Assembly (NCBI RefSeq): GCF_034479615.1
Contig: NZ_CP140255.1
Coordinates: forward strand, 682,001 to 746,000
Origin: Vreelandella neptunia
Lineage (GTDB): Bacteria; Pseudomonadota; Gammaproteobacteria; Pseudomonadales; Halomonadaceae
Direction of reading: 5' to 3'
DNA: 64,000 nucleotides
Shown here: positions 63,901 through 64,000 of the stretch, piece by piece
Numbering within the stretch: the first letter of the stretch is position 1
Layout of the letters: each line of letters starts with the position of its first letter
Made by a program: the position numbers and the translations under genes
The notes under the pieces: generated by a model
The model's database searches: none
What the model saw: only the letters and a program-made list of their open reading frames with translations
Told to the model about the DNA's origin: nothing

Positions 63901-64000
63901 GCTCGATAAGGATCTCTTGCTCCACGTCACGTGGAGACGCCCCGGGCCAGCTTGTTTCCACGCTGATGGTGCGTACTTCCAGGTCGGGGATCATCTGAAC
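60947..64000 (-). CDS. RND efflux pump inner-membrane subunit, 5' end cut off
   Basis: At least 1015 residues of an AcrB/MMPL-like RND permease whose N-terminus lies beyond the window edge; the frame stays open to the last base. Visible are the porter-domain start TISVETSWPGASPRDVEQEIL, a first group of membrane segments (GTLLATLIMFAFLRSARSTFVGVIAIPVCTIAAFIGLLLAGRTLNVISLAGVAFAIGMTLDNTIVVLESIDQARRRG), with the D of TLDNTIV in the proton path, and the second half ending GIAPLVLIPGAGTELYRGLGAIVMFGIAFSTLITLTFLP. It is near full length. Proton-driven export of drugs, detergents or metals with a fusion protein and an outer-membrane channel, presumably encoded upstream. Confidence 0.9.
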   Translation of the reverse strand, partial: VQMIPDLEVRTISVETSWPGASPRDVEQEILIEQEQYLRTLPNLQRMVSTANIGQASIELEFPFGVDINEALIRTNNALSQVSSYPENVDAPALTTVSSSDEPFMYFRIGPRAESGENLDLEMMRNFLEDEVRPRMERVNGVSLVEIWGAEARQVRIEIDPYRLAERGLDMTDVRNALQTRNVDSSAGDLDSGKRSVMARTIGRFREPTDMGELIIAERRGALMRLSELADIRLSHHEMRTRAFYNGLPSLILAVRRETGSNVVQTKYAVLPEVEAISDEILAPLGLEMTLINEDARYVEDSVANVWNNLLLGTLLATLIMFAFLRSARSTFVGVIAIPVCTIAAFIGLLLAGRTLNVISLAGVAFAIGMTLDNTIVVLESIDQARRRGLKPFDAAVAGVGRVWTAVMASTLTSVLVFAPTLFIQEEAGQLYSDIAIAISSSILASLAVAVTVLPAMAARLLPAIQSGATVEEGVFDRIGRWIARAYCRPIRRITILVGTLGLSAWVVVWLTPPAEYLPEGEEARIFSTMIAPPGYNLTEMESIAQELIPELQQRLDDEPARFHRGETNMPALRFFAMFVDAQGIRVITDPKDPTDLEALMGALEARFTAWPGMRAFASRGSIISTNDGGTRSINMDISGSDLAEIYQVASLAYARAGALFEDAQIGSEPSSLSLDQLLLEIQPRWERLVEVGLDAERFGYSVAALSDGAFADQMILDDRRVDIYLFSSAGSEQRAERLGDLPIATPSGDVLPLSALADLNESIDTDSIRRLDGRRTVTLNIVPPRSVALETGVERVESELIGAMRSDGELPHGVSIDITGASDQLQATREAVSGNFMIAVLLCYLMLVAIFRHWGRPLFVMATIPLGLAGGILGLAILNGVGAPFGIHQPFDMITLLGFLVLLGSVVNNPILIVQEAYQRLEEGSESIVAAVNEAVRIRLRAILMSSLTTIFGIAPLVLIPGAGTELYRGLGAIVMFGIAFSTLITLTFLPSLMVVAMSVQQRIAGWVSLRRDQSY

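Overview
The window looks like a chromosomal segment of a halophilic gammaproteobacterium, most likely Halomonas or a close relative. The housekeeping genes are GC-rich and of gammaproteobacterial type: a fused ArgA-type acetylglutamate synthase, the guaB-guaA pair, xseA, and Pit with its DUF47 partner. TRAP transporters and siderophore uptake genes are abundant, and an inverted pair of extragenic repeats has the GTGGGAGGG...CTTCAG form common in Pseudomonas and Halomonas. The genus is inferred from gene content and base composition, not from a search.

Layout. 1-18.8 kb is mostly core genome: acid phosphatase end, voltage-gated K+ channel, CYTH phosphatase, DUF47/Pit phosphate module, argA, an AhpD-like protein with a class III aminotransferase and an RpiR regulator, a hipBA toxin-antitoxin operon with three evenly spaced palindromic operators, a short-chain dehydrogenase, xseA, a DsbA-like protein, guaB and guaA. 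18.8-29 kb is an accessory island starting directly behind guaA. Its DNA is strikingly AT-rich. It holds two systems I consider candidates for undescribed biology. (a) 18943-24212 is a tight four-gene operon: SPPY-type DNA methyltransferase, phosphoribosyltransferase-like protein, ORC/CDC6-like AAA ATPase, and an unrecognised 318-residue protein. It has the look of a modification-linked anti-phage system. (b) 24966-27550 is a compact peptide-natural-product-like cluster: a 36-codon Cys/Gly-rich peptide gene, a hairpin, an Fe(II)/2-oxoglutarate oxygenase and an MFS exporter, preceded by an array of four related inverted repeats. Cluster (b) lies between a truncated and a complete copy of a DUF808 gene, so it probably entered by recombination within that gene.

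29-36 kb is a mixed accessory region: AraC/SDR pair, a diguanylate cyclase, a TetR/MFS pair, a CCCAT microsatellite and relics of a LysR gene and a transposase/Rpn-like gene. 36-46 kb carries a TRAP transporter operon with a gamma-glutamyltransferase-family enzyme and TetR regulator, an AraC/TauE divergent pair, a MarR-GNAT protein, a cupin and a Bcr/CflA-type exporter. 46.4-52.8 kb is a Fur-type siderophore uptake locus: ATPase, two permeases and binding protein divergent from a TonB-dependent receptor with a Fur-box-like site between. 53-58.7 kb contains a GntR-controlled second TRAP operon with an enolase-superfamily enzyme. 58.7-64 kb ends with an AAA ATPase, a small secreted peptide with a decayed tandem copy, and an RND efflux pump that runs off the window edge.

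In the TRAP operons, binding protein, small permease and large permease deliver an organic acid-like solute to the adjacent enzyme, and the neighbouring regulator probably senses that solute. In the iron locus, receptor, binding protein, permeases and ATPase form one import path. In the island, the four-gene operon probably works as a single complex or relay, and the peptide cluster as precursor, tailoring enzyme and exporter. Start codons were chosen by Shine-Dalgarno position, gene overlap and family length, and several are shorter than the longest open frame.
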